DNA of 40,426 nucleotides. Source: an uncultured Fretibacterium sp. GTDB taxonomy: Bacteria; Synergistota; Synergistia; Synergistales; Aminobacteriaceae. Positions 27,847 through 35,036 of this stretch are shown here, one piece after another. A program made the position numbers and the translations under genes. A model generated the notes under the pieces. It did not search any database and was not told the origin of the DNA. It was given only the letters and a program-made list of their open reading frames with translations. Each line of letters starts with the position of its first letter. Positions within the stretch are counted from its first letter, which is position 1. The stretch is taken from positions 1-40,426 of the forward strand of contig CALCEM010000002.1 of NCBI GenBank assembly GCA_937900285.1, given 5' to 3'.

Positions 27847-28974
27847 ATGAGTTTAATTGAAGTCAAAAATTTAAATAAATCTTTCGGAAATCTAAAAGTT
27901 TTAGAAAACGTAAATTTAAACGTTGAACAAGGTGAACGAATCGCTATAATTGGCGGTTCAGGTTGCGGAAAAAGTGTTTTTTTAAGATCTCTCGAATTAC
28001 TAGAAGTCCCGGACTCCGGAAAAATTTTTATTGACGGCGAAGAAATTACAAGTAAAAACGCAGATGTAAATAAAATTCGCCGCAAAATGGGCATGGTCTA
28101 TCAAAAATTTTATTTGTTCTCGCATTTAAACGTAATGGATAATTTATGCCTCGCTCCCGTAAAACTTTTAAAAATGCCGCGAAAAAACGCCGAAGCCCTC
28201 GCTATGGATTGGCTCTCAAAAGTCGGATTAACTTCAAAATTTAAAGCAATGCCCGCAAATTTATCAGGAGGCCAGCAACAAAGAATAGCAATCTGTAGAA
28301 GTCTCATGATGAACCCAAAAGTTTTATTATTTGACGAACCAACCAGCGCACTCGATCCCACTATGGTCGGCGAAGTTTTAGCAATGATCAGAATGCTCGC
28401 AAAAAATAATTTGACAATGTTGATCGTAACTCATGAGATGAATTTTGCACGTGAAGTTGCTGACAGGGTTTTATTTTTCGCAGATAAAGGAATTTACGAG
28501 GAAGGAACGCCGCAAAAAATTTTTGATAACCCGGAACGCGAGAAAACTATTATATTTATACGCAAGTTAAAATATTTCTCGTATGAAGTTAATAATAAAA
28601 ATTTTGATTCAATGCAGTTACATGGAGGCATTCACGATTTTACAGAAAAATACGGCATCAGCTCCCGAATGGCTTACAGGCTTGAATTATGTTGCGAAGA
28701 ATTAATTTATGAAATGTTCGCCGGCTGTTATGAAAATAATAATATTCCCGTTAAAATTTTGATTGATATTTTATACTCGGAGTCAAATGCAAAAATTGAA
28801 TTTAATTTAACGAGTTCAGGAAATAAATTTAATCCCTTTGAGATTTCAGATGATAGCAACGATGAAAATAATATACATTTGGGAGTGAACATGCTCAAAA
28901 AAATTTCTGATGGAAAAATTAATTATGAATATTCTGACGAGCTTAATAAAATAAAAATAATGCTTGAAAAATAA
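27847..28974 (+). CDS. GlnQ-type ABC ATPase fused to a GHKL (RsbW-like) domain
   Basis: Residues 1-245 are a polar-amino-acid ABC ATPase: Walker A GGSGCGKSV (36-44), Q-loop MVYQKFYLFSHL, signature LSGGQQQRIAICRSL, Walker B LLFDEPTSALDP and THEMNFAREVADR. Family members usually stop near here, but this protein continues for about 130 residues. The extension reads RLELCCEELIYEMFAG, then a beta stretch, SGNKFNPFE and HLGVNMLKKISDGKINYEY, in the order and spacing of the N, G1 and G2 boxes of RsbW-type HATPase_c_2 domains. The N-box Asn seems replaced, so nucleotide binding there may be lost. No permease gene is adjacent. The ABC part is certain; the second domain is inferred from pattern. Confidence 0.85.
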   Translation: MSLIEVKNLNKSFGNLKVLENVNLNVEQGERIAIIGGSGCGKSVFLRSLELLEVPDSGKIFIDGEEITSKNADVNKIRRKMGMVYQKFYLFSHLNVMDNLCLAPVKLLKMPRKNAEALAMDWLSKVGLTSKFKAMPANLSGGQQQRIAICRSLMMNPKVLLFDEPTSALDPTMVGEVLAMIRMLAKNNLTMLIVTHEMNFAREVADRVLFFADKGIYEEGTPQKIFDNPEREKTIIFIRKLKYFSYEVNNKNFDSMQLHGGIHDFTEKYGISSRMAYRLELCCEELIYEMFAGCYENNNIPVKILIDILYSESNAKIEFNLTSSGNKFNPFEISDDSNDENNIHLGVNMLKKISDGKINYEYSDELNKIKIMLEK

Positions 28975-28988
28975 TATAATTTTCCGTG

Positions 28989-28997
28989 TGATAAGAT
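28989..28997 (+). promoter_or_regulatory. Extended -10 promoter candidate for cheV
   Basis: TGA-TAAGAT lies 49 bases before cheV. The only TTGAAA nearby (28964-28969) is 22 bases upstream, too far for a standard -35. Confidence 0.3.
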
Positions 28998-29045
28998 ATT
29001 AAAAATTTAAAATCCCACGATTAATTTTTAAGGGGCTGAATCTTA

Positions 29046-29972
29046 ATGCAGGAAGTTAAAAAAGTTACGACGGAAGCCGGTACTAATGAATGGCAGCTTG
29101 TAGTATTTGTTCTCGGCGATCAATCTTTTGCGATAAATGTCGACAAAACACGCGAGATTTTACGCTGGCCAGGCTGTCGCGCAATCCCTGATGCTCCTGT
29201 CGCATTAATAGGAATTACATCAGTTAGGGGCGAAGTTTTACCGATGGTCGATTTACGTATATTTTTGGGAATTACACCAGTTACGCAGATCGAACAAAGT
29301 AAAGTAATTATCGCAGAATTTAACGAGGTCAAATTAGGTTTTGTGGTTGATGCAGTTGAGAGAATTTACAGAATTAAATCCGAAGATTTAGATGCAAGCA
29401 TGACCGGGAAATATTTAGGCGATTGGATTTTATATGTAATCAAACGTGATGCGAGAAATGTTTTATTATTGGATTATGAAGCAATTGTACAGACTATCAG
29501 CCCGCAATTAGTTATACAGCACAACGGAGAACCAGGACGCGCAGTAGCAATGATGGAAGGCGTTGGACATCCCGCAGATTATCATATTATTGTCGCTGAA
29601 GACAGTCCGTTAATTCGTAAACAAGTCGAAGATGCTTTAGTTGCAGCAGGGTTTACGGATTTGAGAATATGCCCTGATGGTAAAGTCGCATTTGACGCAA
29701 TAGTGAAGGACGGCGAGCACTGCGATTTATTAATAACAGATGTCGAAATGCCTAAGCTTGATGGGTTGACATTGACGCGAAGAATAAAAGAAAATCCCGG
29801 AACAAAAAATATTCCCGTTATAGTTTTCTCGTCGATAATGGCAAATGATATTAAAAACAAGGCCGCCAGCGTTGGAGCAAATTACCAGGTTACAAAACCC
29901 GAAATAGGTCAGCTCGTTGAATGTGTAGTAAAAGTTATTCGCGAACGTCAGGAAAATGAGGAAGCTGTGTAA
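29046..29972 (+). CDS. cheV: Chemotaxis coupling protein with receiver domain
   Basis: CheV couples receptors to CheA through a CheW domain and tunes this by phosphorylation. Residues 15-165 are CheW-like (QLVVFVLGDQSFAINVDKTREIL, GITSVRGEVLPMVDLR). Residues 180-300 are a receiver with VAEDSPLIRK, phospho-Asp in LLITDVEMPKLDG (about 240), FSS and the conserved Lys in VTKPE. GGGGC precedes the ATG by ten bases. No cheW lies in the main chemotaxis operon of this window, so CheV may carry part of the coupling role. Confidence 0.96.
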   Translation: MQEVKKVTTEAGTNEWQLVVFVLGDQSFAINVDKTREILRWPGCRAIPDAPVALIGITSVRGEVLPMVDLRIFLGITPVTQIEQSKVIIAEFNEVKLGFVVDAVERIYRIKSEDLDASMTGKYLGDWILYVIKRDARNVLLLDYEAIVQTISPQLVIQHNGEPGRAVAMMEGVGHPADYHIIVAEDSPLIRKQVEDALVAAGFTDLRICPDGKVAFDAIVKDGEHCDLLITDVEMPKLDGLTLTRRIKENPGTKNIPVIVFSSIMANDIKNKAASVGANYQVTKPEIGQLVECVVKVIRERQENEEAV

Positions 29973-29977
29973 AAAAA

Positions 29978-30664
29978 TTGTTATTGCCTTTTTGGAATTC
30001 TGATATATATGTTGATATAGCTTCATGGTTTCCGTTTGGAAAGGATTATTATTTAACGTCTGTAAACAAATTTTATGATGAATATGATTTAAAAAAAATT
30101 TCTGAAGGATGTCTCGATTTTGGCAGCGAATTTTATTTTATGTCGTCGCCTTTAACTGGTTGCATTGGGAATTTTACGCGCGACAGTTTATTTAAACAGC
30201 GTCAGGATGCCGGCCTAAATTTGGGATTTTTGATGATGTTGGGATATTCTCCAGAAATTGAAAAATTATTGTGTGGCGTAATCGCTCCGCCGGAATTTTC
30301 GAAAAATTTAACAGCCGGGATCACAAAGTGTTCATTATGGGAAAACGGCAGATTAATCGGGCGCTCTGATGTAATAGTGATTGTCAGTGATGATCCGTTT
30401 TACGACTGTGATAATTTTATGAAGCGGCTTTTAGAATTTCTCGAAAACGTAACAATTTACAGAAATCACGGATCGGCGTATTACGTTGAGAAATTTGGTT
30501 ACAGGAGATTTTTAAGCCCATACGAGAACGAGGACATTTTAAAAAATAAAATTACTGAGGCTCTGACGGATTTTAAATTTTCAAGTACTCGCGAAATAGT
30601 TGGAATGTCTCCAGAAATAAAATTTCCGGCGTTTATGGGTATGAGCGTGGGAGTTCATGAATAA
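29978..30664 (+). CDS. Hypothetical protein between cheV and rpoD
   Basis: The 228-residue protein starts at TTG 29978, six bases after the cheV stop, with GAGGAAG inside the end of cheV; it is therefore likely co-transcribed with cheV. It begins MLLPFWNSDIYVDIASWFPFG, has no clear signal peptide or membrane segments, and contains SPLTGCIGNFTRDSLFKQRQ and a central VIVIVSDDPFYD strand. Cys and aromatic residues are scattered without a recognisable metal motif. I cannot assign a family. Confidence 0.7.
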   Translation: MLLPFWNSDIYVDIASWFPFGKDYYLTSVNKFYDEYDLKKISEGCLDFGSEFYFMSSPLTGCIGNFTRDSLFKQRQDAGLNLGFLMMLGYSPEIEKLLCGVIAPPEFSKNLTAGITKCSLWENGRLIGRSDVIVIVSDDPFYDCDNFMKRLLEFLENVTIYRNHGSAYYVEKFGYRRFLSPYENEDILKNKITEALTDFKFSSTREIVGMSPEIKFPAFMGMSVGVHE

Positions 30665-30708
30665 AATAATTTTAATTGTAATTTTAATGTGAGAGGGTGT
30701 TTATAATT

Positions 30709-31827
30709 TTGCACGATGAAAACGAAAAAGACATAATGGAAGACGATGGCGCTACACATTCAGAAGTAGAAGAATTAATTAACGAGGGTAAAAAGCACGG
30801 TTTTGTAACTCATGACGATATAGAAAACCATTTGCCCGATGAGGCTTGGGACGCTGATACTATCGACAGCATTTTTACGAATTTAAACGAGATGGGCATC
30901 GATGTAGTTGACAAATCCGAAATTGAAAAAATCCCGGCTGCACAGGAGTCGCGGGAAGAATTTATTTCAACGTCCGATAGTGATCTCGGAAAACTTGACG
31001 ATATACCGTTAACAGATCCCGTCAGAATGTATTTGCGCGAAATTGGAAAAGTTTCATTATTGACGGCGGCCGAAGAAGTAGAACTGGCCAAAAAAATGGA
31101 AGCCGGCGATGAAAAATCCAAACAAAAATTAATCGATGCAAATTTAAGATTGGTCGTCAGCATAGCTAAAAAATATATTGGTCGCGGAATGTTATTTTTA
31201 GATTTGATTCAGGAGGGTAATTTAGGATTAATCCGGGCCGTTGAAAAATTCGATTATCGCAGGGGTTTTAAATTCAGCACTTACGCCACTTGGTGGATAC
31301 GTCAAGCTATAACGAGGGCCATCGCTGATCAGGCCAGAACTATACGTGTGCCCGTTCACATGGTCGAGACAATAAATAAAATGGTTCGGGTTTCGAGATT
31401 GCTGGTTCAACAATTTGGGCGCGAGCCTACGGATGAAGAAATTGCTTCAGAAATGGGGATCGAAGTTTCAAAAGTTGGTGAGATCAGGAAAATTTCTCAG
31501 TTACCCGTATCACTTGAAACGCCAATCGGAGAAGAAGAGGACAGCCAGCTTGGTGATTTTATAGAGGATCATGATTTACCCGGTCCCGATGAGGCTGCTG
31601 CGGGGCATTTGTTGCACGAACAAATTGAAGACATGTTAAATAATCTTTCGGAACGTGAACGCGAAGTATTGCATTATAGATTTGGGCTTGAAGACGGGCA
31701 TTCTTACACGTTGGAAGAGGTAGGAAAAAAATTTAATGTAACCCGCGAGAGAATTAGGCAAATTGAGGCCAAAGCGTTAAGGAAATTACGTCAGCCCAGC
31801 AGAAAATTAAAGGACTTTTTGGACTGA
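30709..31827 (+). CDS. rpoD: Primary RNA polymerase sigma factor (RpoD/SigA)
   Basis: The protein (about 372 residues) has region 1.1 (EEL-NEGKKHGFVTHDDIE), 1.2 (DPVRMYLREIGKVSLLTAAE), region 2 with LDLIQEGNLGLIRAVEKFDY, FSTYATWWIRQAITRAIADQ, region 3, and region 4 with YTLEEVGKKFNVTRERIRQI followed by EAKALRKL. I choose TTG at 30709, eleven bases after GAGGG; GTG at 30697 overlaps that site and ATG at 30736 is a further option. In many bacteria rpoD follows dnaG; here it follows cheV and an unknown gene. Region 2.4 and 4.2 are intact, so promoters should be of the usual TTGACA/TATAAT type, matching those seen in the window. Confidence 0.97.
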   Translation: MHDENEKDIMEDDGATHSEVEELINEGKKHGFVTHDDIENHLPDEAWDADTIDSIFTNLNEMGIDVVDKSEIEKIPAAQESREEFISTSDSDLGKLDDIPLTDPVRMYLREIGKVSLLTAAEEVELAKKMEAGDEKSKQKLIDANLRLVVSIAKKYIGRGMLFLDLIQEGNLGLIRAVEKFDYRRGFKFSTYATWWIRQAITRAIADQARTIRVPVHMVETINKMVRVSRLLVQQFGREPTDEEIASEMGIEVSKVGEIRKISQLPVSLETPIGEEEDSQLGDFIEDHDLPGPDEAAAGHLLHEQIEDMLNNLSEREREVLHYRFGLEDGHSYTLEEVGKKFNVTRERIRQIEAKALRKLRQPSRKLKDFLD

Positions 31828-31857
31828 GTTAAAAGTTAAAATTTAAAATTTAAATTA

Positions 31858-32928
31858 ATGGCGAACAAATTTATAAAAACAGTTAAGAACGTTCGGCGGG
31901 GGATTTCGTTCTCAAAAAAATTAAAGCATAGATTATTCAGCGTAGTTATTTTATTTATAGCTTTATTATTGTCGTGTGCTTTTTTAGTTTGGTGGCAGGA
32001 AAAAAATTTTAATGGTTCTTATTTTGATTCTCTCTGGTCAGTAATGTTCACGTTGATAGGTCAGGGGGAATTTGCTTCTTCGCCTCATACATTTTGGGGG
32101 CGCGTAATAGTATTTTTAATTTCAGTTTTTGGCGTTGCTTTATTTGGAGTGGTATTTGCCGAAGTAATACAGAGAATTATAAACAGCAAATTAAAAGAAA
32201 TTGTAGGTGATATATTAGGGATGAACTCATGTAAATTTGAAGGCCATGTAATAATTTGCGGCTGGAACGGTCGAGGAATATATTTAATAAAAGAGCTGAC
32301 AGCTTCGGGGCGGCAAATTTCGTTAATAGCTTCGAACAGGCCGGACAATTTGAATCCGGATATATTTTTTATACAGGGCAATCCATCGGAGCGGGAATCA
32401 TTAATCAGGGCTGGAGTTCAAAAAGCTAAAGCAGCGATAATTTTAGGCGACCCTGAATTTGGAGATGATGATTCTCATACAATTTTGACGGCTCTTGCGA
32501 TTGAGACCATTTCACACGATGTATATACGGTCATGGAGCTTCATAACCCTGATAATGAACGTTATGCGAAATATGCCCATGTTGATGATATTTTATATAC
32601 GGACAGTTTGATCGCGGATATTACGGCGATGTGCACGCATAATGAAGGGATTTCAGCATTTATCCGGGATATTTTATCGACAGCTGATGAGGGTCATAGT
32701 TTTGCTTCGTTTGATGTGCCGGAAAAATTTGCTGGTAAAAAAATCCGTGAAATGTTTGCTGACTATCATAACGCCGGAAAATTGCCAATTGCGATAATAA
32801 CACCGCCGGAAAATAATAAAAATGCTTCTGCATCAGAATGGGTTTCAGAGGTTAGCCCGGAGGCCGAAAAAATTATAAAATTGCCCATGAAAATAGTATG
32901 TATAGTAAAAGACAATTACGCGGAGTGA
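31858..32928 (+). CDS. Two-TM potassium channel-like protein with RCK domain; unusual filter
   Basis: The 356-residue protein has two membrane helices (about 27-46 and 82-108) around a pore loop, then an RCK/TrkA-N nucleotide-binding domain (HVIICGWNGRGIYLIKEL near 130-148) and a C-terminal regulatory part. This is the MthK/Kch layout of ligand-gated K+ channels in the inner membrane. The selectivity filter reads T65-L-I-G-Q-G-E, where canonical K+ channels have T-x-x-G-Y-G-D. The change of Tyr to Gln and Asp to Glu may alter ion selectivity. It starts 30 bases after rpoD; a clear Shine-Dalgarno is not seen. Confidence 0.87.
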   Translation: MANKFIKTVKNVRRGISFSKKLKHRLFSVVILFIALLLSCAFLVWWQEKNFNGSYFDSLWSVMFTLIGQGEFASSPHTFWGRVIVFLISVFGVALFGVVFAEVIQRIINSKLKEIVGDILGMNSCKFEGHVIICGWNGRGIYLIKELTASGRQISLIASNRPDNLNPDIFFIQGNPSERESLIRAGVQKAKAAIILGDPEFGDDDSHTILTALAIETISHDVYTVMELHNPDNERYAKYAHVDDILYTDSLIADITAMCTHNEGISAFIRDILSTADEGHSFASFDVPEKFAGKKIREMFADYHNAGKLPIAIITPPENNKNASASEWVSEVSPEAEKIIKLPMKIVCIVKDNYAE

Positions 32929-32938
32929 AATATACGGG

Positions 32939-33370
32939 ATGTTTAAAAAAATATTAATTAGTTATGCGTTTGCGCTTTCGTTTATAAGTTTTATATTTTC
33001 GACTGGAGTGCTTCTCAAAATGAACAGGCTTCACCGAAATTCAAAAATTCAGTACGTTATGTATATAGGCACTAACGATAAAGATACGTACACGCAGATT
33101 ATTCCGACTGAAACGGCAAAAGAAATCGTAAATAACACCTGTTTAAATTATTTTGACGGTTATACTATTCAGGATGCTCGCGGAGTTTGGAAGGATGAAG
33201 CTGGGAAGACTACCGGCGAAAACAGTATAATTTGTTATTTTGATGATGCAGACGCTTCAAAAATTCACGCAGCCGCCGATGAAATAATAAAAAAACTGAA
33301 CCAGAGCACGATATTAATTGAAAAAAATGTAATTCAAATGGAATATTACACGGGAGATAAGAAGAAATAA
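32939..33370 (+). CDS. Membrane-anchored small protein, DUF3574-like
   Basis: The 143-residue protein has an N-terminal hydrophobic anchor (about 5-27, ISYAFALSFISFIFSTGVLL) and a periplasmic domain. The domain shows YVMYIGTNDKD, DGYTIQDARGVWKDEAGKTTG and a C-terminal alpha/beta unit, which resembles DUF3574 proteins (a strand, then FP-G-T--DA-G-W). The match is from memory of the pattern and only moderate. It begins ten bases after the channel gene, so the two may work together. Confidence 0.6.
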   Translation: MFKKILISYAFALSFISFIFSTGVLLKMNRLHRNSKIQYVMYIGTNDKDTYTQIIPTETAKEIVNNTCLNYFDGYTIQDARGVWKDEAGKTTGENSIICYFDDADASKIHAAADEIIKKLNQSTILIEKNVIQMEYYTGDKKK

Positions 33371-33396
33371 AAATAAAAATAAAAGTTTAAAAAATT

Positions 33397-33444
33397 TCCT
33401 CCCGATGAATAAATAAATAAATTTTAAACGTCGAGAGGATTTTT
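33397..33444. terminator. Bidirectional terminator between convergent genes
   Basis: TCCTCCCGA (33397-33405) pairs with TCGAGAGGA (33431-33439) with a single mismatch and a 25-base loop. T runs follow on the plus strand (TTTTT) and on the minus strand (AATTTTTT). It separates the small membrane protein gene from the convergent binding-protein gene. Confidence 0.7.
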
Positions 33445-33468
33445 GTTTTTTATTTTAAATTTAAATTT

Positions 33469-34302
33469 TTATTTCAAGCCTACATACACTACTTTCTTAA
33501 AATTATAGTACGGTTGTGAGAATATAAGATCTTCCGGAGCATCGTACATTGGCATCAATTTTTCATCTGTGATTCTACCCTCAAACCAGAATATACAATC
33601 CGCACGGCCTGATGTTAAAGCAGAAACTCTGGCAGCTGATTCAACTTGTATAATTTCTACATTTATTTTGAGTTTGTTGGCTACTTCTGCCAAAACTGCA
33701 ACGTTAAAACCTGCCGGCGTTCCATCAGCAGCAACGTAATCAATTGGCGGTAAATCTCCAGTGATTGCAACTCGAACTGTTGAAGCATCCTTAAAATTTT
33801 TGAACGAAACTTTTACGGGGTTTTGTGCACCTGCTGAATATATGTGATTCATTATTAACCTTCCGAGCGTTCCATCGTTTGATATTGCCTGAAGAGCTTT
33901 ATTAAATTCATTCTGAAGAAAAGAACTATTTTTCAAAAATCCAAACGCTAATACCATTTTTTGAGAACCTCTGAGGGTTGTTATGCCTTTTATTTTATAA
34001 TTCGGATTTGAGGCGAGCACAAAATCACCTACAGCATCAAGTAAATTCATCGCATCGATCTCACCTGCGTTTAATGCAAGTTGCATCGTATTAAGCGAAT
34101 CATAAAAACGGTAATTAAGATCATTAAACGTCTTGCCATTTTCAAAAACAAAATCAATGGCGTTGTTTTCGTAGTCGTTTTTGCTCATTGTTTTGAGTTC
34201 ATCTTCAGAAAATTTTAAGCGTCTGATAATTCCGATAGTTTCGGCATAAGCGCACGATGAAAGCAACAACAAAATTAAAACTGTCGAAAAAATTTTTTTC
34301 AT
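33469..34302 (-). CDS. Amino-acid-type solute-binding protein with apparently permuted lobe order
   Basis: The 277-residue protein has a signal peptide (MKKIFSTVLILLLLSSCAYAE); LSSC could be a lipobox, AYA-E a signal peptidase I site. The mature protein looks like an SBP_bac_3 fold in changed order. Residues about 25-165 match the second half of such proteins (RFYDSLNTMQLALNAGEIDAM, AFGFLK, FNKALQAISNDGTLGRLI). Residues about 180-277 match the first half (VRVAITGDLPPIDYVAADGT, GFNVAVLAEVANKL, ALTSGRADCIFW, SQPYY). It ends where a normal protein would begin lobe 2. AAGGAGT precedes the ATG. No permease or ATPase is adjacent; the GlnQ-type ATPase 5 kb away is the nearest possible partner. Confidence 0.85.
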   Translation of the reverse strand: MKKIFSTVLILLLLSSCAYAETIGIIRRLKFSEDELKTMSKNDYENNAIDFVFENGKTFNDLNYRFYDSLNTMQLALNAGEIDAMNLLDAVGDFVLASNPNYKIKGITTLRGSQKMVLAFGFLKNSSFLQNEFNKALQAISNDGTLGRLIMNHIYSAGAQNPVKVSFKNFKDASTVRVAITGDLPPIDYVAADGTPAGFNVAVLAEVANKLKINVEIIQVESAARVSALTSGRADCIFWFEGRITDEKLMPMYDAPEDLIFSQPYYNFKKVVYVGLK

Positions 34303-34345
34303 TACGATAATGGACTCCTTCTTGAAATAAAATTTAACGCACGGT

Positions 34346-34373
34346 ATTTTACACCATGCAAGTGAATTGTCTA
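34346..34373 (-). promoter_or_regulatory. Promoter candidate for the binding-protein gene
   Basis: On the minus strand TAGACA (34373-34368) and TAAAAT (34351-34346) are 16 bases apart, 44 bases upstream of the start codon. A second TATAAT-like element lies about 40 bases further upstream. Confidence 0.45.
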
Positions 34374-34440
34374 CAAATGGAATTATACCGATGACGAAAT
34401 TACAAAAAATAAACTTAGAGGCTAACTGAAAAATTTAAAA

Positions 34441-34473
34441 TAAAAATCCTCCGCATAAATTTCACACGGAGGA
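34441..34473 (-). terminator. Intrinsic terminator after rpsT
   Basis: Perfect seven-pair stem TCCTCCG / CGGAGGA with a 13-base loop, followed on the minus strand by ATTTTTATTTT-like sequence. It lies 34 bases past the rpsT stop and separates rpsT from the binding-protein gene. Confidence 0.82.
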
Positions 34474-34506
34474 ATATTTTTTAAATCGCACCATCATGAA
34501 AATAAA

Positions 34507-34776
34507 TTAACCTTGAGCCATCGCCTTTAAATGTTTCGCCATAAAAATTTTACGTCTGTTCGCTGTATTCTTGTGCATAACGCCCTTTACGACTGCTTTA
34601 TCGATCACGCTCTGAGCATTATTAAATTTTTCGGTAGCGAGTTCGACATTACCCGTTTCAATTGTTTCGAGCAATCTTTTCACGACTGTCTTACACATAG
34701 AACTCCAATGTTTATTATAAAGTCTGTTACGTTCAGCTATTCTCACACGGCGTTCAGCTGATTTTTTATTAGGCAT
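34507..34776 (-). CDS. rpsT: 30S ribosomal protein S20
   Basis: The 89-residue basic protein binds 16S rRNA in the small subunit. It begins MPNKKSAERRVRIAERNRLY, the S20 hallmark, with KGVMHKNTANRRKIFMAKHL near the end. The correct start is ATG 34776; the open frame upstream runs through the tRNA gene and is not coding. AGGAG lies 14 bases before the ATG. It lies 35 bases downstream of tRNA-Leu on the same strand, so both probably share the promoter upstream of the tRNA. Confidence 0.97.
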   Translation of the reverse strand: MPNKKSAERRVRIAERNRLYNKHWSSMCKTVVKRLLETIETGNVELATEKFNNAQSVIDKAVVKGVMHKNTANRRKIFMAKHLKAMAQG

Positions 34777-34811
34777 TTTTTTTAAATACACTCCTGATAA
34801 TTTTATTAATC

Positions 34812-34897
34812 TGGTGCCGGGAGGGAGACTTGAACTCCCACGAGATCGCTCCCGGTGGATTTTGAGTCCACTGCGTCTGCCATTCCGCCATCCCGGC
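34812..34897 (-). tRNA. tRNA-Leu (anticodon CAA)
   Basis: The minus strand folds into an 86-base class II tRNA. The acceptor stem GCCGGGA pairs with TCCCGGC, and CCA is encoded (34814-34812). The anticodon stem GTGGA/TCCAC holds the loop CTCAAAA with anticodon CAA, which reads UUG. A long variable arm (CGGGAGCGATCTCG region) and T arm GGGAG-TTCAAGT-CTCCC fit leucine tRNA. Confidence 0.95.
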
Positions 34898-34920
34898 AAT
34901 AATATTTATTCTGGTTGTAA

Positions 34921-34949
34921 AAAATACACTTTATTTAATATTTTGTCAA
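34921..34949 (-). promoter_or_regulatory. Promoter for tRNA-Leu and rpsT
   Basis: On the minus strand a perfect TTGACA (34949-34944), a 17-base spacer and TATTTT (34926-34921) end 23 bases before the tRNA 5' end. This is the best sigma-70-type match in the window. Confidence 0.7.
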
Positions 34950-34998
34950 ATCGTTTAACATGATAAAAATTAAAAAATAAAAATATTATTCGCCGTAT

Positions 34999-35004
34999 TA
35001 TAAT
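34999..35004 (+). promoter_or_regulatory. -10 element candidate for the sodium:solute symporter gene
   Basis: A perfect TATAAT lies 32 bases before the TTG start. No -35 hexamer or extended TG is visible, so support is weak. Confidence 0.3.
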
Positions 35005-35036
35005 TATTCGCTAATTTTAAGCGAGGTGAATTTAAT

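Noticed and set aside
28985..28997. Possible FliA (sigma-28) promoter before cheV
   Set aside because: Only the GATAA part of GCCGATAA matches and no TAAA box lies at the right distance.
34777..34899. In-frame N-terminal extension of rpsT (starting MPGWRNGRR)
   Set aside because: This stretch is the tRNA-Leu gene read as protein; S20 begins at ATG 34776 with its own Shine-Dalgarno.
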